Shown here: positions 61,139-64,000 of the stretch, piece by piece | Position numbering within the stretch: position 1 is the first letter of the stretch | Layout: every line of letters begins with the position of its first letter | Assembly: GCA_026874595.1 (NCBI GenBank) | Contig: CM049306.1 | Coordinates: 42,660,019 to 42,724,018, forward strand | Direction: 5' to 3' | Source of the DNA: Sipunculus nudus | Lineage: Eukaryota; Annelida; Sipuncula; Golfingiida; Sipunculidae | DNA: 64,000 nt | Notes under the pieces: model-generated | Database searches by the model: none | The model's input: the letters and a program-made list of their open reading frames with translations, nothing else | What the model was told of the DNA's origin: nothing | Program-made: the position numbers and the translations under genes

Positions 61139-61255
61139 ATGTATGAATGTATGAATGCATGAATGAATGAATGAATGAATGAATGAATGCATCAGTGAAT
61201 GAAGAAATGATGAATGAATGAATTCTTGAATGAATGAATGATTGAATGAATGAAA
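61139..61255. repeat. (GAAT)n microsatellite, interrupted
   Basis: Repeated GAAT/GTAT units on the plus strand. The minus frame (SFIHSFIH...) is a repeat artefact. Confidence 0.9.
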
Positions 61256-61737
61256 AAAAATTCAGATTAATAAACAAATTATATGACTATATATGGGTGT
61301 GTTTACAGGATTCCATTATTACTATCATTAAAATTATATGGAACACTGCTTTTGTTCCGTGTTTTCTTCTCTTAAACAGGCGTGAATTATACAGCTTTCA
61401 TTGTATAGACAGCTTTCATTGAACTCAGTTAAAGCGTCTAAAAACATTTTAATCATCTTGGGGAGGAATGTTTCTTGAGCTGTCCGAGTGGTTCTTCAAA
61501 AAATCCCATAATCAACAATAGTCATATTTTAGACGCGAAAAAAGTGTTTGCACCGAGATGTCGGTTTCCACCATAACAGCAATTATCAAAAGCAATTATA
61601 AAATTCATAGTTGCTGGCCTATAAAACACTATAGACCAAGCTTTTGGTTTAAATGGTACAGGGGACGAGGCGAGGCTGGAGCGGCTTAACCCTGAGCAAT
61701 ATCTGAACCTGCGAGGGGGCAGGTGCTCTGAAAAGGT

Positions 61738-61884
61738 AACTTTTCTCCTGGATACTAATTTCCTCCTTGTCTAAATGGAATAAAACACAAGGCTACCTTT
61801 TAGAGGTCACTGGAACTTTTCTCCAGGATACTAATTTCCTCCTTGTCTAAATGGAATAAAACACAAGGCTACCTTTTAGAGGTC
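61738..61884. repeat. Tandem duplication, 76-bp period
   Basis: Copies 61738-61808 and 61814-61884 differ at one position by eye (CTCCTGG versus CTCCAGG) and are separated by a 5-bp spacer. Confidence 0.95.
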
Positions 61885-63415
61885 CTTAAATGTGAAATAA
61901 CAGCGATGAAACAGAATGAAGTCTTTGCTACCCCTACAACATTAAGCACTGTGGGATACGTAGGACTATATCTATGTAATATGCTACCAATGCGGGGCAT
62001 GTGTATATATACAAATATATCGAAATGTGTCTAAAAACATTCCACAGAATTGGACTCACATGAGTTGGTCAGGGTTGTGGGCTTCAAAATCTGCGGCCCA
62101 CAATGCACCTAAGATTTATTTTACACCATGTATGAATACAGTGATGACACAAGTAGTTCCGGCTGCCCTACAGGACCCATCTGGAAAAGGTTCGTTTTGA
62201 GTAGCAACGGCCTCTGGTGGAAGGGTGGTGTAAAAAAATGTACGAAACATGCACACACATACACACACGACACTGGTGCTGCGTCCCCCTTTCTTCTTAT
62301 CCTAAATAAGACATTGACAACCGTAATATCTTAAAACTCGCTCTAATACGTACACTGATTCTTAGGAAAAAGGAGGTTTCTTTAGGGGAATAACATTTAG
62401 TATCACATCTTTCTTGTTGCCATCATTATTTATATTATTTAAAGAAGAAGAAAAAGAAAAAGGAAACAAAATTATTTTAAATAACTTTTAAATTTGTGTG
62501 TTTCAAAATAACCTTTCTGCTTTCCTATTTTTGTAGAACATTTACAAGGAAATCCATTAAAAAAACTGCGACAGTCACTGGAGCTTTTTATTTAACACTT
62601 ATTTTGCAGCCCACATTTGACACGCGGTCATTTGTTCTGCGGAGCATTATCCGCACCGTCGTCTGGTTAGCAGAGACAAATTTCCGGTACTTAATGCAAC
62701 GTTGATGAATGAAATGTTCGGGGTCGCCTCCATTATCAGCAAATAGCTTTTTCTTCTGCATGAAAACACACAGAGGTTTTACAGAGTTTAGATCAGTTTG
62801 TTCAGGCATGTAAAACAACCGGGGTCACGGGAGGGGGCAAGCAGTTTTATCGATTTTACCTCTCTTGGAGACTATAAATCATAAATGCTTTATTGCATGC
62901 TTGACTCCCGATTCTGACACTTTACTACACTGTATCACAGATTTTAAAATCAGCCCGCTCAAGTGATAAAGCTACCATCACTGCGACACCTCGGACGCGG
63001 TTATCCAAAGTGTGTCGTAACAGGGGACGCGAGAAGACCCGGTGATTGATTACGTGAGGGACAAAAGATGGCTCCGGGACGATGATAACTGACACTGCCG
63101 TCACCAGTCCCCGCTAAATTGGATATCTGTCCCGTGGCCGTACGCCATATTTGGGCAGATCTCAATTAAGTGCACTTTGGGAAATATAAGGCCAGACGTA
63201 TCTATTCATCATGCTAGGGAGGTCGTCTTCCGCTAGATGATGCCAGTGGCGCACTGACAACCATTCCTCCAGAAGCAAAGCAATCCGATAAGCATATCTC
63301 TGATGGGGTCGGACAATCAAGCATTCTTGTCTACACGTGTTAGTTTCCGTGTCTACTCAGTTGAACTACAAAAGTTGGACTGTTCTCCCTTAAGCCCGTC
63401 CCGTTTAATGCTTAG
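61885..63415. other. No gene recognised
   Basis: A minus-strand frame at 62588-62818 (GGDPEHFIHQRCIKYRKF) and its plus counterpart have no recognisable family. Confidence 0.35.
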
Positions 63416-63740
63416 GTTACGTGACTTTACTTATTTGCTCACATTTGTGTCACGTAACATTATATTTTTCAGATTTGTTTCACGTAACTTTAGATTTTTT
63501 TTCAGATTTGTTTAACGTAACTTTAGATTTTTTTTTACATTTGGGTCATGCAACTTTAGATTTTGTTCATTTGGGTCACGTACCTTTAGATTTTTTTTAC
63601 ATTTGAATCAGGTAACTTTAGAATTATTTACATTAGTTTCACGTGACTTTGTAACATAAACTTTGCTTTATAATAGGTCACATAATTTTCTAGATTTCTA
63701 TTTGGGACACGTTACTCCAGAGATTTTTTTTATTATTGGT
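63416..63740. repeat. Degenerate ~30-36-bp minisatellite
   Basis: About ten imperfect units of the form TTTGKKTCACGTAACTTTAG followed by a T-rich stretch. Each unit carries an ACGTAAC-type motif, and unit length drifts through the T tract. Confidence 0.85.
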
Positions 63741-64000
63741 TACGTAATTTTCGAGGATTAATGAAATGATTTGCTAATCTCAGAAGTAAATAATCCTCTT
63801 TCATTTTTCAGTAAACTCCAACTTAGATGTCATAAGAAATATACAGTCTTGCAAGGCTGCCAGAAAGATTTTAATCTCAGCTACGTAGACCTACATATAT
63901 TGTTTAATCATAAGCTGGAGTCCTGATGTATTATACCGTGTATTGGAAAACATGACTGATGGCTTTATATATATTGTGCCAGTGAAACATACGTACAATT
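63741..64000. other. No gene recognised at window end
   Basis: Nothing noted. Confidence 0.4.

Noticed and set aside
61032-61277. Minus frame rich in SFIHSFIH
   Set aside because: Translation of the GAAT repeat.
1-64000. CRISPR arrays, operons or bacterial contamination
   Set aside because: Repeats are not CRISPR-spaced, and the bacterial-type hydrolase frames are interrupted by phase-conserved introns with GT/AG borders, so this is nuclear animal DNA.

Overview
The window is animal nuclear DNA, AT-rich and repeat-dense. Coding exons are short and separated by long introns with GT/AG borders. The rest is mostly simple repeats, tRNA-derived SINE-like elements, MITE-like elements and decayed non-LTR retrotransposons. 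The one clear gene family is a bacterial-type family-10-like glycosyl hydrolase (GHL10/YngK type) joined to a Cys-rich, possibly SH3-like, N-terminal module. Together with the repeat content this suggests a marine lophotrochozoan, most likely a bivalve mollusc. The species cannot be fixed from the sequence alone.

Region 1-23.4 kb: two tandem paralogues on the minus strand, each with four exons and identical intron phases (1, 0, 1). Copy 1 exons are 14206-14032, 7461-7340, 6781-6727 and 6269-5038, giving about 527 aa. Copy 2 exons are 23395-23257, 20306-20185, 19267-19213 and 18072-16844, giving about 514 aa. Each predicted protein has a signal peptide, a six-cysteine module, a GHL10 catalytic domain and a short hydrophobic C-terminus that could direct GPI anchoring. 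Part of the last exon is almost identical between copies, which suggests recent gene conversion. The introns carry a nested DNA-transposon pair, a LINE 3' fragment, SINE-like elements and a palindromic MITE.

Region 23.4-39.9 kb: no convincing complete gene. It holds several inverted-repeat elements (24.9, 25.8, 28.7, 35.3 and 37.7 kb), tandem repeats at 31.4 and 35.0 kb, a SINE at 33.1 kb, a candidate first coding exon at 32.7 kb and a decayed coding-like stretch at 30.7 kb.

Region 39.9-49.2 kb: an old inverted duplication (about 39.9-41.3 versus 44.7-46.0 kb) and a third partial copy at 48.9-49.2 kb. All three share a roughly 250-bp module with a TATA box, an ATG exactly 40 bp downstream and an AATAAA about 105 bp beyond that. 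This is the least explained structure in the window. A 731-bp MITE lies at the edge of the second arm.

Region 49.2-64 kb: two related putative exons on the minus strand (53.0 and 54.3 kb) encoding an acidic GDDPD-containing segment, a 5'-truncated dead LINE (54.5-56.35 kb), a truncated MITE copy, paired CRE-like motifs at 57.1 kb, SINE-like elements, and minisatellites at 61.7 and 63.4 kb. Everything was read by eye. Exon borders are inferred from paralogue comparison and splice consensus, not from transcripts.
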